Below, piece after piece: positions 43,164 through 53,849 of a stretch of 64,000 bases of DNA. A model generated the notes under the pieces. That model saw nothing but the letters and a program-made list of their open reading frames with translations, was not told where the DNA came from and did not search any database. Source of the DNA: Paralithodes platypus (Eukaryota; Arthropoda; Malacostraca; Decapoda; Lithodidae); contig CM064519.1 of the NCBI GenBank assembly GCA_032716605.1, forward strand, positions 18,119,398-18,183,397. Direction: 5' to 3'. Position numbers and translations under genes: made by a program. The first letter of the stretch is position 1. Each line of letters starts with the position of its first letter.

Positions 43164-43169
43164 GCATGC

Positions 43170-44425
43170 CTGAAGCCCATCCTCTGGTCAGATTATTGAG
43201 GTCGTCAGGGGTGGGGCTGGCCTCCCCGCTCTGGCCAGTAAAGCGCCGGTGCCCGTTCCTGGTTCGTGGACTCAGGACTTACAGCCTTCTCGGAATTGCC
43301 CCTCCGAGCCCGATGCCGGTACCTTCTGTCTCCCCAGTGCCGCCCTGGGTTTGTCTCTCCGGGTTGGTACGCCACACATTCCATCGCAGCTTTAAGAAAT
43401 CAGAATGTGCGGTCATGGCACAGGGGTACTTTCGGGAGCTGTCAGCCACACGATACATTGGATTCTCCCCTGTCTTCACCGATGGATCCTTCGTCCCCCC
43501 GGCTTCTTCGACAGCTGCAGTCTACTACGAGGAGCTCGCACTGTGCCAGACTTGGCGGCTCTCCGGGCATCATCACATCCTGGCAGCGGAGCTTTTTGCC
43601 ATATATAAAGCACTTCTCTTCATTAGCGTCCACTTGTCCAGTCAGCAGGTGGTCGTCTACTCTGACTCCCAGTCTTCTCTTCGCCTGCTGCAGTCTCATC
43701 GCCCTGCGTCGCATGCCTCCCTTGTCTTCAAGATACAGTCACTGCTTCTTCACCTCTCCAACTCACCATGGCCTGTGCATTTACAATGGATTCCGTCTCA
43801 CTGCGGGATCAGGGGAACCACATAGCGGACAGGGGCGCGGCCACGGCTCACTCATTGACATCCTGTGAGAGTTTGGACGCTGATCTGCGGTCCCATCAGA
43901 TGGTGGTTCGTCGGGCATGTATGGATCGGTGGAACGCCACCCTCCGATGTTCGTTACCTGCCACTACCCTCGGCGCATATCGGGTAGACTCGTCTCCCCA
44001 ACCCTGGGCGAGAAACAGGCTCCGCAGTCTGGACGTGACCCTGGTCAGGCTACGCATCGGCCATACCACGCTCTCTGGCCACCTCCGGCGGTTGGGTATC
44101 CTGGGTAGTGATGCATGCCGGTGGTGTGGTCAGCCGGAGACTATTGAGCACTATGTGTTGAGATGTCCTCGCTTCTACATGGAGCGGTCTATCCTCGCTG
44201 GCCGCCTTCGATTCCTCGGCATCACCTCGCTCTCCCTGCCAACGCTCCTCGGAGGCCGGGGGGTCCCTGAGGGGATGAGACGTGCCATGATTCTCCGCTT
44301 CTGCAGCTTCCTCACAGCGACTGGGCGCCTGATGCGCTTGTAGTAGATGGCATCTCCGCGCCTACGAAGGAAGGGCTGGAGCGGGCGCGGTGACGTGCTC
44401 GAGTGGCCCTGTAACTCCAACAACA
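43170..44425 (+). pseudogene. LINE 3' fragment: RNase H and C-terminal zinc finger, (AAC)n tail
   Basis: RNase H residues: PVFTDGSFVPP (Asp), AAELFAIYKAL (Glu), VVVYSDSQSSL (Asp) and LQWIPSHCGIRG. A frameshift near 43810 precedes GNHIADRGAA, which carries the last Asp. The end has a Cys-His finger (CRWCGQPETIEHYVLRCPRF) and a stop at 44341. This build marks I-group LINEs that carry RNase H. The 3' UTR ends (AAC)8 at 44416-44440. The polymerase and endonuclease are missing. Confidence 0.85.
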
Positions 44426-44565
44426 ACAACAACAACAACAGCAGTTTGTTGTTGACATCAAAGCGGTTGTGCGAATATTAGTGTGCTCGTCAGCCTTGCC
44501 ACTATTATTCGTGTCCATAGAGCAATTTACTGTAAGTTAATAGCCTAGTTATAAACATATTACTA

Positions 44566-44816
44566 ATGGCCCCAAAGGGAATGGCCCCCAAGAGAAGGAC
44601 AGGTGTCCGTAGGTTGAACTTAAGGTGGGAAAATGAGGGGACAAATTTGACTTTGGATGCCAAAATCCTTGGGCGTAAAATACATTTTAAATTAGATACA
44701 AGGTCGCCTGTTACTTGCATCCCCAAGGCTTTCCTATACCTTGGTGGGCTTCGAGATCAGTTCATTAAGTATGAACTTATAGTGGGATGTTCTGGATTTG
44801 TTGGCAACCAGGGGCG
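44566..44816 (+). pseudogene. Double-retropepsin protein, copy 2, 5' part
   Basis: Same start and domain 1 as at 27853 (KLDTRSPVTCIP). Homology starts at 44441, 125 bases before the ATG, directly after the (AAC)n tail. The frame is cut after FVGNQ by the element at 44813. Changes from copy 1 in this part: GGA to AGA in the 12th codon and two to three changes around VIM/LIV. Confidence 0.85.
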
Positions 44817-46609
44817 GTATTTATAAAGCACTTTTAGGCTTAAAAGTAGCTTTTAAAGATGGCGGCCACTTTTAAAAGGTAAAAGTTGGGTAAAAAAACT
44901 TTTAGCAGCTAAAAGTAGCTTTTAAACCCGGCGAAAACTAAAAGCCCTCCTGGGGACTTTTAGCGCTTAAAAGTTACTTTTAGAGGACGATGAAGATGGT
45001 TGAATAACAAATCCGCCACCCCCTGCCAAGGAATTTTCATGTTAAAAAGACCAATTGGATTAATAGGCCTATCATACTACTCAAAGGTGATCCACTGTGT
45101 TTTCTCCAACGAATAAGCTATATTAGAAAGTAACCTACGACCATATATTATATCAACCTACTTTAAACATTTCGATTCATACTGTATATAATATGTCCGA
45201 CTACATTTTTTGCCGCGGTCGGTCTCTCTATTTTTAGATGGGTAAATCCAAGGTTAAGAGATAAAAACAAAATTCTTATGTTCTTAAATCTCTTAACCTT
45301 GGATAAATCCCCTCCTCCGCCCACAACCGGTATAGTTCCAGCGTTCTCGTTGACAAACGCCTATACTGTACTTGTTGGAAGAACACTAACAAATAGACCA
45401 AATTAAAGGAGTGTAGAAGGACTAACATATAATATTAGATTGTTGTTGTTGTTTTTGGCGCACTCTCCCATCCAGGAGTTCGTTCTATGAACGATGGCTG
45501 TTTCCTTATTGTTATTTGTATTTGTTAAACATTTTCATATTACTTATATATTTCTTTTCTCAAATTAACGATAGTCTCCCTCCCTTTTAGAACTGTTCTT
45601 ATAATCTCTGCTACCCTTTTTAATTCATTTTGTTCAAATATTTCCCTCAAGTTGTCCCTACCTCTCAGATCTTTGTATAGGTCTTCGTATGATTCACAGT
45701 TGAACAGGTGCATTTGATTTTCATTTTCATTTTGACAAATATCGCACAATAGGTTAGATTCATATTTGTTTTTGAAGTTTTCTTTTACTTCTATCATTCT
45801 TGTCCTTGTCATAAAAATTGTTCTGGCATTTTCAAAGCTTAAGTCCTCAATATAATTACTTGATATGTCTTGTTCAACAGCTTCTCTAGTTTTACTTTTA
45901 CTTTCGATTGTCACAAGATATGCCTATTTCATAACATCCGAGACCAATTTAAGTAGCCTATTTGCACCCTATTTTTTCGCAAATTACTGTAAACTGGGGT
46001 GATTTCGGACTGCGGTCATAACTTCGGACTTTGGCGATAATATGTAATTAGCCATTGTCATTATACAATGGAAACGCTTTTACCATACTTTTCAAGAATA
46101 CTTCGGACATTATTTAGGAAAAGGATAAGGATATTATGGGAGATAATTTTAGGAGGCTTCCTGGATTACAGCGCATTATCACTACACATCACTTGACCTA
46201 GTTAAATCTCTACAATGTGTTTACAGTCAGGAGAAATTGTAAAAAACAAACTAGGAAAATTTCCGAAATTACCCCACTTTACGAATTGTGTAAACTCGCG
46301 AATTTGGCAACTATCTCAGATGCTGCCACACCGGAGTATGCAATTGTTTTGGTATGGTAATTGGTATTCAATTTAGCAATATATAATTGATTTCACAATA
46401 ACAAAATATTGCATAATTACCCTAATGTTTTATAGTAATTAGTATATGCAATTAGAAGCCTATACTTACCTATTAATAGCGGTTGTGGCAGCTTTCTTAA
46501 CGCTTCCACTAAAAGCTGCTTTTAAATGTTTTATGAATAACTTTTAAGGATTTTCTTTTAGTTAAAATTACTTTTAGGGACATTTTTAAATTCTTTTATA
46601 AATACCGGC
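44813..46609. mobile_element. 1.8-kb TIR element inside the gene copy 2
   Basis: Ends GGCGGTATTTATAAAG and the complement of CTTTTATAAATACCGGC. The duplicated flank is CCAGG (44808-44812 and 46610-46614). Subterminal regions are crowded with CTTTTA/TAAAAG words. No transposase. It contains a LINE tail at 45440-45930. I cannot place its superfamily. A 5-bp duplication is compatible with several. Confidence 0.75.
45440..45930 (-). pseudogene. LINE C-terminal zinc-finger fragment with (AAC)n tail
   Basis: Reads ARTIFMTRTRMIEVKENFK, NLLCDICQNENENQMHLFNC (Cys-x2-Cys ... His-x4-Cys), then a helical end. This is the terminal region of a LINE reverse transcriptase. The tail is (AAC)n at 45441-45455 on the minus strand. 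Nested in the 1.8-kb element. Confidence 0.7.
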
Positions 46610-46614
46610 CCAGG

Positions 46615-47504
46615 ATGTAACTTTTGAAGATGGCTTAGTCCTTCGGCCATACCTTGCTGTGTATGATCGCTTTGCAGCAAATGATTGGCTTCTGGGAGCC
46701 GACATCCTGATGTCTCATTGCGCGACAATAGTCATGAACAGTGATCCCCCCTACCTCTTATTGCGTGATTTGCATGTGACTCCCATTCCTCGAATGGCAG
46801 GCCTAGTCCCCGTCACCATTAATGGGAATATTGTTATGGCCGGTCTTGACACTGGAGCTACCTCTCTTCACCTCACTCAAAACATTGTTGATAAATTAGG
46901 TCTGCCTGTTGGTAAACTACCATCCAAACGCATCATACGAGGTATTCATCGTACTGTTGTATCAGATGTGTATTACCCCAATGTTTCTGTTGGTGTCTGT
47001 GGAGTTACGACAGTTGTTGATGGAGGGCCTGTTATTTTGGGTATTGGTTTTCCTCTCATCGGCATGAAAATTTTGAAGACCTTGAAAAAGATCCGTATGA
47101 CTCTTCACGGGCATGGAATCTTGGAAGATGAAAACTACGTACAATTTTGCAAAGAACAAAACAAACTGTTCTATCCGATATTGGGCGTGTCCAATGAGCC
47201 ATTATCTCTAAAGAGTAATGAGAAGACCTGTGCCAAAACAACAAAAAAATCTAGGAAACCTGGTAAGGGAAAGTAAATTTTTTGGTATCCTACATATCCT
47301 ATTATCGTTTACCGAAACTAGCCTACCACAACTTTTGTCTAACAATTGAAGTCTATTGTTTAGCCAACCCAAGGACACTAAGAACGAAGGAAGCCAATAA
47401 TCCTAAGGACTCCAAGAAAGAAGCTAATCCACCCAAGGGCCAAGGAAGCTAAAAAGGAGGTTCACCAGCCCAAGGAAGCAAAGAAGGAAAACATCCCTCC
47501 TAAG
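46615..47504 (+). pseudogene. Double-retropepsin protein, copy 2, 3' part
   Basis: Resumes at the exact codon where the 5' part was cut. It contains LLGADILMSHC and domain 2 (MAGLDTGATSLHLT, VILGIGFPLIG). The intron 47263-47363 is conserved. In the lysine-rich exon a 7-base insertion near 47438 shifts the frame. It ends at the MITE at 47505. Differences from copy 1 are few (Cys to Trp in NDCLL, Met to Ile in ILGMG, two silent), so the duplication is recent. Confidence 0.85.
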
Positions 47505-47821
47505 CAGGGTGTCAATCCACAAAATATGAATTGTGTTATCATTATGGTTTATTATTTTGTTATCATTATAGCGCGGCGAAGGCGCGAGCTCTAGGGGGGT
47601 CCGGGGGCATGCCCCCCAGCTTTTTTTTTTGAGAATTTAGGTGTCTAAACCAGTATTTCCTGCAATAAAAAAACAATCAAGATGGAAAATATGGAGACCA
47701 AAATTGTGTCAATTTAGCCTAGCCTACCTTTTTTTTTTGGGGGGGGGGGGAGTTTCTGTTATCATTATACAAAAAGTTCATTGCGTTATCACTCAAAAAA
47801 ACAGCGTCGTTTGACACCCTG
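47505..47821. mobile_element. hAT-like MITE, copy 3
   Basis: Same family as 28983 and 29551. Left flank CTCCTAAG as in copy 1, but right flank AAAGGGTA, so it lacks its own target duplication and was probably joined to new DNA by recombination or deletion. Confidence 0.8.
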
Positions 47822-48005
47822 AAAGGGTATTGACAAAGTTTGTTCAGTTTACTTTAAGGAGGAGGAGGCAGCACCCGAAAAGCCGTCCATAGCTCTGAGG
47901 TGGAAGGAAAATGAAGTTATGAAAGACTCAAAGAGGAAGCTGGGCATGACAGATGAAGAAGTTAAGGATGAAGGCTCCTGTAGCAAGAAACAAAGGGTTG
48001 ATTAG
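47822..48005 (+). pseudogene. Probable last exon of the double-retropepsin locus
   Basis: Open frame KGIDKVCSVYFKEEEAAPEK, then SIALRWKENEVMKDSKRK, LGMTDEEVKDEGSCSKKQ, RVD and a stop. The phrase LRWKENE echoes LRWENEG near the start of the retropepsin protein. It is acidic and basic by turns, without a known domain. Its 5' side is replaced by the MITE. Downstream DNA is the segment captured at 29303-29550. Confidence 0.45.
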
Positions 48006-48324
48006 GCTATTGATAAGAGAAAAATCAAGGTAAGATTAGGAGTAGTGGGCATACCACTACCACTATAGTCTATAGGCCTACAGCATAAATCATCTATAAA
48101 AACTTAACCTAACATAACTTAACCTTGGCCTAGTATTCTCATTACTACATGAAAACTAGGTTAGGTTAGGTTGTTTGGTTAGGTTAACATTGTATAGATG
48201 AGTTATGCTGTATGTCGGTTGTAGTACGCCCACTACTCTTAATCTTACCAAAATCAGCTCAAATGTGACAAAAGCGGGTAAAAATTGAAGACCCCGGACA
48301 GCCTTGGGCAAGAATGTTAAGTGC

Positions 48325-48420
48325 GGGTGTACCGCCAGCCTTGTTTACACTACGCGTAGTGGCGTCGGACCTTTCCCATCATGTTCCCGTCTATTTTGAC
48401 TGCCTTTAGATATAAAAATA
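48325..48420 (+). repeat. Dispersed repeat GTGTACCGCC..TTTGACTGCC
   Basis: GGGTGTACCGCCAGCCTTGT ... CCGTCTATTTTGACTGCCTT. Copies at 56735-56800, 62295-62375 (inverted) and 63262-63350. Confidence 0.75.
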
Positions 48421-49018
48421 TGGATGGAGTCATGAAAGAAATACTATCAAGAGCAGTGGATGTTGGTGTATCGCTGAAAAGGGAGGGAATTGAGTGGAAG
48501 CTACCTATACTGCTGTTTGCGGATGATACAGTTCTGATGACTGATAATGAATGGGAGTTGCAGGCAGGGTGTCAGACTAGAGCAATTTTGTTTGAAGACT
48601 TGAATGAATATGAGAAGGAATACAAGAAAATTAACGTGAAATAGTATTCTTTTGGTCATTTAATAATATCCAAAGTCATACTATGAACTATAAACCACAA
48701 TATCATCTCTCCAAACACAATAATAAGGACTAAATAAAATGGACTTAGCTTTAGTTTGACACCCTGCTTGCAGGGTCTGGTAAATGAGTTAGGAACAGTG
48801 TGCGAAAAACGGAATTTGAAGGTAAATGCGGGGAAGAGCAAGGTTATGGTCTTCGAAAGGGGTGAAGTCACAGAGTGTGAGGTGAAGACCGTGAATCTGA
48901 ACAGTCAGGCTATGGAGATCGTCAACTCTTTTAAGTATCTGGGCAGTGTGTTGAGTAAAGGTGGGACTATGGATGAAGAAGTGCGGGAGAGGGTACAACA
49001 GGGGAAGAGGGTTGGGTA
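48421..49018 (+). pseudogene. RTE-like LINE fragment, plus strand
   Basis: Same family as 50536-53735. Reads MDGVMKEILSRAVDVGVS, LPILLFADDTVLMTDNEWEL, then after a 202-bp MITE LVNELGTVCEKRNLKVNAGK and SFKYLGSVLSKGGTMDEEV. It keeps the FADD catalytic pair. Both ends are truncated. Confidence 0.9.
48565..48766. mobile_element. hAT-like MITE, 202 bp, inside a LINE
   Basis: Ends CAGGGTGTCA and TGACACCCTG. Flanks GTTGCAGG (48557-48564) and CTTGCAGG (48767-48774) form an 8-bp duplication with one change, as expected for hAT. Removal restores the LINE reading frame exactly. Confidence 0.9.
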
Positions 49019-49149
49019 ATTCTGCATAACTACTAGGCCTACTCCTGTTATTTTAAGTTTTATTTATTTTATTTTTGTATTTTGATGCTTTGTAAGTGTG
49101 TATTTTCTAGTTAGAAAGTGAGGAAAGCACTATTTATTAGCATTTGTAA

Positions 49150-49788
49150 TATTAATTGTAATTCCGATACCTCAACAATCTAGGGGAGAGTTTGGGAATG
49201 CAGGGTTTTGGGTGGGGTAAATATAGGTGTATTATGGGCATAACTCTAAAAATGTAATAAATACAATTGAAAAAAAGCCAAAATGTTGAAATCCGAGCCA
49301 ACAAGTTGGCTTGGATTTGGCCAATTTTCAGTCTAAAAAGTGCAAAATTGGAAAAAAAAGTTGGCTCGGATTTCACCCTTTTTCAGATGAAGAAAACCCC
49401 AAAGTGTTGACCAAACTTGGCTGGGGTTTTTCAAATTTTCAGAGTCCAAAATCACAGTAACCTCATTTTGAAAGTTGGCTCGGGTTTTCTTGTTTTTCAA
49501 CGTGGAAAACCCCAGTAAGAATGGAGTTAACATTAGCCTAACCTAACCTCACCTAACCTAGTATTAAGGGTGGGGGCTACCGACCCCACACCCCCACTAA
49601 ATTCATTAAATCCGAGCCAAGTTTTGTCATTAACCTAACCAAATAACCTAACCTAACCTAACCTACTGTAGTATTATGGGGTTAACATTAGCCTAACCCT
49701 AACCTAACCTAGTATTATGGTAGGGGGCTGCTGCCCCAGGCCCCCCACACCCCAGCTAAATCAATTAAATCCGAGCCAAATTTTGTCA
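49150..49788. repeat. Cluster of GAGCCAACTT words and CCTAACC tracts
   Basis: TTGGCTCGGATTT / CCGAGCCAAGTTTTG occur many times in both orientations, mixed with arthropod telomere-type tracts and the phrase GGGGGCTGC.GCCCC. Related DNA is at 35640-35760 and 57340-58620. Non-coding. Confidence 0.6.
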
Positions 49789-49792
49789 TTAA

Positions 49793-50220
49793 CCCGTACA
49801 GCCCCAGCGACGCGTCTGACGCGTCGGCGATGTATGTAACGCACAGCCCCAGAGACGCGCCTGACGCGTCACCCTAATTGCGCCGACCGTAACCTCAGGT
49901 GTAGCCACACAAGAGGGCTCAGATTTGTATGGGAACTGTGTACGTATCCCACACAACCGTGCCGATGGTTGAAAACTCAAAGTCCATGTGCGTGCGCGTA
50001 ATAATCTGTTTTTTGGGGGTAATTGTCTTCAATTTTTTACTCTTGTAAAATACGTTTTCGGGGGCTCTGTAGGACCATTTTTTAAGCTTTTTGAGCGGTT
50101 TTTCGTGGTTTTTCCTTCATTCCTAACCCATTCGCTATTGTTTCTGGAATAAAAAAAAAAATTGAAAACCGGCCGGGTTCTGGTGAACAAACATTACAAA
50201 ACTAGCCGGGGCTCCACGGG
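49793..50220. mobile_element. piggyBac-like MITE with TTAA duplication
   Basis: TTAA at 49789-49792 and 50221-50224. The ends CCCGTACAGCCCCAGCG and the complement of CCGGGGCTCCACGGG match at about 14 of 18 bases. The empty target GTCATTAACCTAACC is still present at 49627-49641. Confidence 0.8.
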
Positions 50221-50224
50221 TTAA

Positions 50225-50535
50225 CCTAACCAAAGAGCCTAACCTCACCTTGATCTAACACCTAGTATATGTCCCCTAGACGATAACATACCTTAATGAG
50301 AGGCTGAAGAGGTTGATGCAGTAGGTTGAGAGGCTGAAGAAGAGGTTGCAGTAGGTTGAGAAGACAGTTTCTCGTATTTCACTTATAGTGAATTTGCGAC
50401 AGTAGGCTAATTACATACAGTATACACCAACAAAGTATAGTTCATGAAAGTGATAACACACTATTAATCATCGATGGGGCCCATAACTGGTTGGTCATCA
50501 TAAACTAATACCCAGTAAAATAACAGTACTTGTAT
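50225..50535. other. Non-coding spacer with a small repeat
   Basis: Two copies of AGAGGCTGAAGA..GAGGTTG..GCAGTAGGTTG at 50300-50362. Nothing else recognised. Confidence 0.5.
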
Positions 50536-50554
50536 ACAGTATCTATCTATCTAT

Positions 50555-53200
50555 CTATTGCCTGATGCCGTGATCCCCGAAGGGGTGGCCACGAACGAAC
50601 CGCCCCCATGCACCTCTGTCCCCAGTCAGTCGATGCCCCTCCCCCCAACCAGCACCGCCTTCGTTCATGTACTTCCTCACTCCATCCTTCCACCTCTCAT
50701 TCGGTCTACCTCTCCCGCTCTGTCCCTCCACCTCACTCTCGTACACCCTCTTAGTCATTCTCCCGCTTTCCATACGTTCCATATGGCCGAACCATCTCAA
50801 GTTGTTCCTTTTCACACTTTCCAGCACATCTACCTCCACACCACACCTCCTTCTTACTTCCTCATTAGTCTGTCTATCCCTCCATGTAACTCCGCACGCA
50901 CTCCTTAAGTAATTCATTTCCACTGCTCTCACTCTTGGTGCGAGTCTCTCAACCAACGTCCATGCTTCGCTTCCGTAAGTCAGTGTCGGGATTACCACAC
51001 TGTCATGCAAGGACTTCTTCACTTCCATACTGACCACCCTATTTCTTGTTACTGCTTTTAGCGTTCCTACAACCCTCTTCCCCTGTTTTACCCTCTCCCG
51101 CACTTCTTCATCCATAGTCCCATCTTTACTCAACACACTGCCCAGATACTTAACAGAGTTGACGATCTCCATAGCCTGACCGTTCAGCTTCACCTCACAC
51201 TCTGTGACTTCACCCCTTTCGAAGACCAGAACCTTGCTCTTCCCCGCATTTACCTTCAAATTCCGTTTTCGCACACTGTTCCAAACTCATTTACCAGACC
51301 CTGCAACTCCCATTCATTATCACTCATCAGAACTGTATCATCCGGAAACAGAAGTATAGGTAGCTTCCACTCAATTCCCTCCCTTTTCAGCGATACACCA
51401 ACATCCACTGCTCTTGATAGTATTTCTTTCATGACTCCATCCATATATACAGTAAACAACCACAGGGACATCACACACCCCTGTTTCAAACCAACATTCA
51501 GGTCAAAGAACTCGCTCTGCTCACTCTCCACACATACTGCTGCCTTTGCACCCTCATACATGCTCTTCACTCCGTATATTCTAAGTACTTTCCACAAACT
51601 TTCTCTATCCACTCTGTCATAGGCCTTCTCCAAGTCCATAAAGGCAACATACACCTTTTGTTTCTTCTCCAGATACTTCTCCACAACACAATCCAGGGTA
51701 AAAATCTGATCTACACATCCTCTTCCCTTCCTAAAACCTCCCTGCTCGTCGCCTATCCATTTCTCCGTTCTCACTCTCACTCTCTCAATCACTACCCTAC
51801 TGTATACCTTCCCTACTACGCTTAGAAGACATATTCCTCGGTGGTTACCACACACTCCTCTTTCTCCTTTGCCCTAATATAGGGGGACTATTATGCCAGT
51901 CTTCCAGTCATCGGGTGCACTCCCCTTCTCCCATGCTAGTTTGCACATTTTCCATACCCATTCTATCACTATCTCACCACCATACCTCAACATTTCCCCA
52001 CACACTCCATCTGTTCCTGGTTCTTTCCCCAACTTCACTCTTTTCATGGCTTCCCACACTTCTGACCTCCTGATCCCCACCTCCTCCTCCACTACTTCTC
52101 TTCTCCCTCCCATACCATATCCAGCTATGTTTGCTGGCTCTTCATTCCTTACATTTAGCAACTCACTGAAGTACTCCCTCCATCTTTCGACTCTCTCTTG
52201 CTTCTCGGCTAGCATTCTCCCATTCTTATCTTTCACACCCTTACTGTTTCCCATGCTACCTTCCCTAACTTTCTTGACTTCTTTCCAGAACAGTTTCTTA
52301 CTCTCCCTCCATTTTACACTCAGATTCCTTCCAAATTCCTCATCTACTCTTCTCTTACTTTCCTTCACTACTCTCTTCACCACCCTCTTACTCTCCACGT
52401 ACCTCGCTCGTTTCTGTCTCTCGAAATCTTCATTCCCTCTACTACCCAACCACTCTCTATATGCTTTCTTCTTTTCTTCCACAGCTATTCTTACCTCTTC
52501 TGTCCACCATGCTGTACCTTTCACTCCCCTCCCTCTTCTCCTCACTCCACACACCTCCTCACATGCTGCACAGATCTCATCCTTAAACACCTTGCTCATC
52601 TCCTCCACTTCCTCCATAACTTCCAGGTCGAACCCACCTAGTCGTCTTTCCACTGCTCTCCTGTACTCCTCCCTGACTTCCTCCTCCTGCAACCTCTCCA
52701 CCCTCCTCACCATTCCACCCTCCTCTCGCCTCCCTCCAGCTCTCCTCACCCACTTCTTTTGTATCCTAACCTTAGCTACCACTACATAATGATCAGACAG
52801 ACCCCCTCCAATACCCCTATACACCCTAGCATCCATCACAGATTTCTTCATTCGTTCATCCACACATACATAATCAATCAATGACTTTCGTTCCACCACT
52901 GTCTTATCCTTCATCGTCAACATCCATTTCCACGTGTACCTGTGGATCATTCTGTGTCGGAAGAAGGTGTTGGCTATCCACAGCCTCCTCCCCACACATA
53001 CGTCCACAAGTGCACTACCATTCCCATTCACCTCTGATGGTACCCCCCACCCTCCCACCACTCCCTCAACTTTCCTATCACCCACCTTTCCATTTGGTCT
53101 CTTTCATTCCACATACATCCAGCCTGGCATTCACTAACACTTCCAGAACCTCTCTCTCTTTTGTGCCATCATTCATGCCACTAACATTCCACGTAGCCAT
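50555..53200 (-). pseudogene. RTE-like endonuclease-reverse transcriptase, damaged
   Basis: Starts MATWNVSGMNDGTKEREV near 53200 (first endonuclease motif). After CGMKETKWKGG the sequence jumps to DRKVEGVVGGWGVP, so about a third of the endonuclease is deleted. The rest has LIDYVCVDERM and LSDHYVVVAK. Reverse transcriptase landmarks: EPGTDGVCGEMLR, NHRGICLLSVVGKVYSRV, GGFRKGRGCVDQI, AFMDLEKAYDRVDR, GLKQGCVMSLWLF and LLFPDDTVLM, where the usual FADD is FPDD. C-terminus: LRWFGHMERMESGRMTKRV. A TAG at 51874-51876 and a frameshift near 51270 break it. Confidence 0.9.
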
Positions 53201-53225
53201 TCTCAGAATGTCCGAAGGTACATTA

Positions 53226-53531
53226 GGGTCTCACATAAAACGAGTTTATGGTCGATAAACGAGGGTGTTTTATGTGAACACAGCATTTTGGTGGCGCAAT
53301 ATCGTCAATGTTCATTGTTAGCGTAAATTTTCGTACAAAGCGAACGATATTTCGTACGTTTTGTACGATATTTCGGCGCTCTATATGAAAACTCCTCGGA
53401 TTTGCCCCACTTTGGCGGCGGACTCGTTTTATGTGATCACATTCGTTCTGATCGAAAATTAAATATTAATATTTTAGGTCGGTCGTTTTAATCGAGACTC
53501 GTTTTATGCGAACACGTTTTATGCGGGACCC
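53226..53531. mobile_element. Mariner-type MITE (TA target)
   Basis: Flanked by TA on both sides. The ends GGGTCTCACATAAAACGAG and the complement of CGTTTTATGCGGGACCC match. CGTTTTATG words recur inside. No coding sequence. It sits in the LINE 5' UTR, so it is younger than the LINE. Confidence 0.8.
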
Positions 53532-53849
53532 TACTGTATGTCCTTAGTCGGTCGTGGTTCGTCAACGTAGGTTCCGTCCGCATCTGAGGCTATTCGTTCT
53601 TTTTTCTTTGCTTAGATATTTTTTCCGGGTGGGGGTCGCAAGCCCACCGACCCAACCTCTTTAGTCGCCTCTTACGACACGCAGAAGGCACGTGGGGCAT
53701 ATTCTATTCCCTAACCCCCAGGGGGGTTACAGTATACAGTATGCCTAATGAAATCATCCTGTACGAAATTGGCCTTTTTGATATGGAAAAGACCCTGTAA
53801 TCCAAGCCCTAAGGGTCTATTTACGGTTATACAGTACAGTACATTAAAT

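Larger units (their letters stand above)
37147..43168 (-). mobile_element. DIRS-type retrotransposon, 5' truncated
   Basis: Order on the minus strand: gag-like ORF, reverse transcriptase with RNase H, tyrosine recombinase, then inverted terminal sequences. The 5' end is cut at about 43168, where an RNase H LINE fragment of the opposite orientation begins. Apart from one frameshift the coding region is intact. Confidence 0.9.
50536..53735 (-). mobile_element. RTE-like non-LTR retrotransposon
   Basis: 5' UTR at 53735-53540 (..GTCGTAAGAGGCGACTAAA.., a phrase common before such elements), split by a TA-flanked MITE at 53226-53531. An internally deleted endonuclease, a reverse transcriptase and a (GATA)n tail at 50537-50557 follow. 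The clade name is tentative. Confidence 0.85.

Noticed and set aside
45540..45914. Transposase of the 1.8-kb TIR element
   Set aside because: Its Cys-x2-Cys..His-x4-Cys motif and (AAC)n tail identify a nested LINE end.
51893..52789. 298-codon Ser/Thr/Pro-rich frame on the plus strand
   Set aside because: Antisense of the Glu/Lys/Arg-rich part of the RTE-like LINE.
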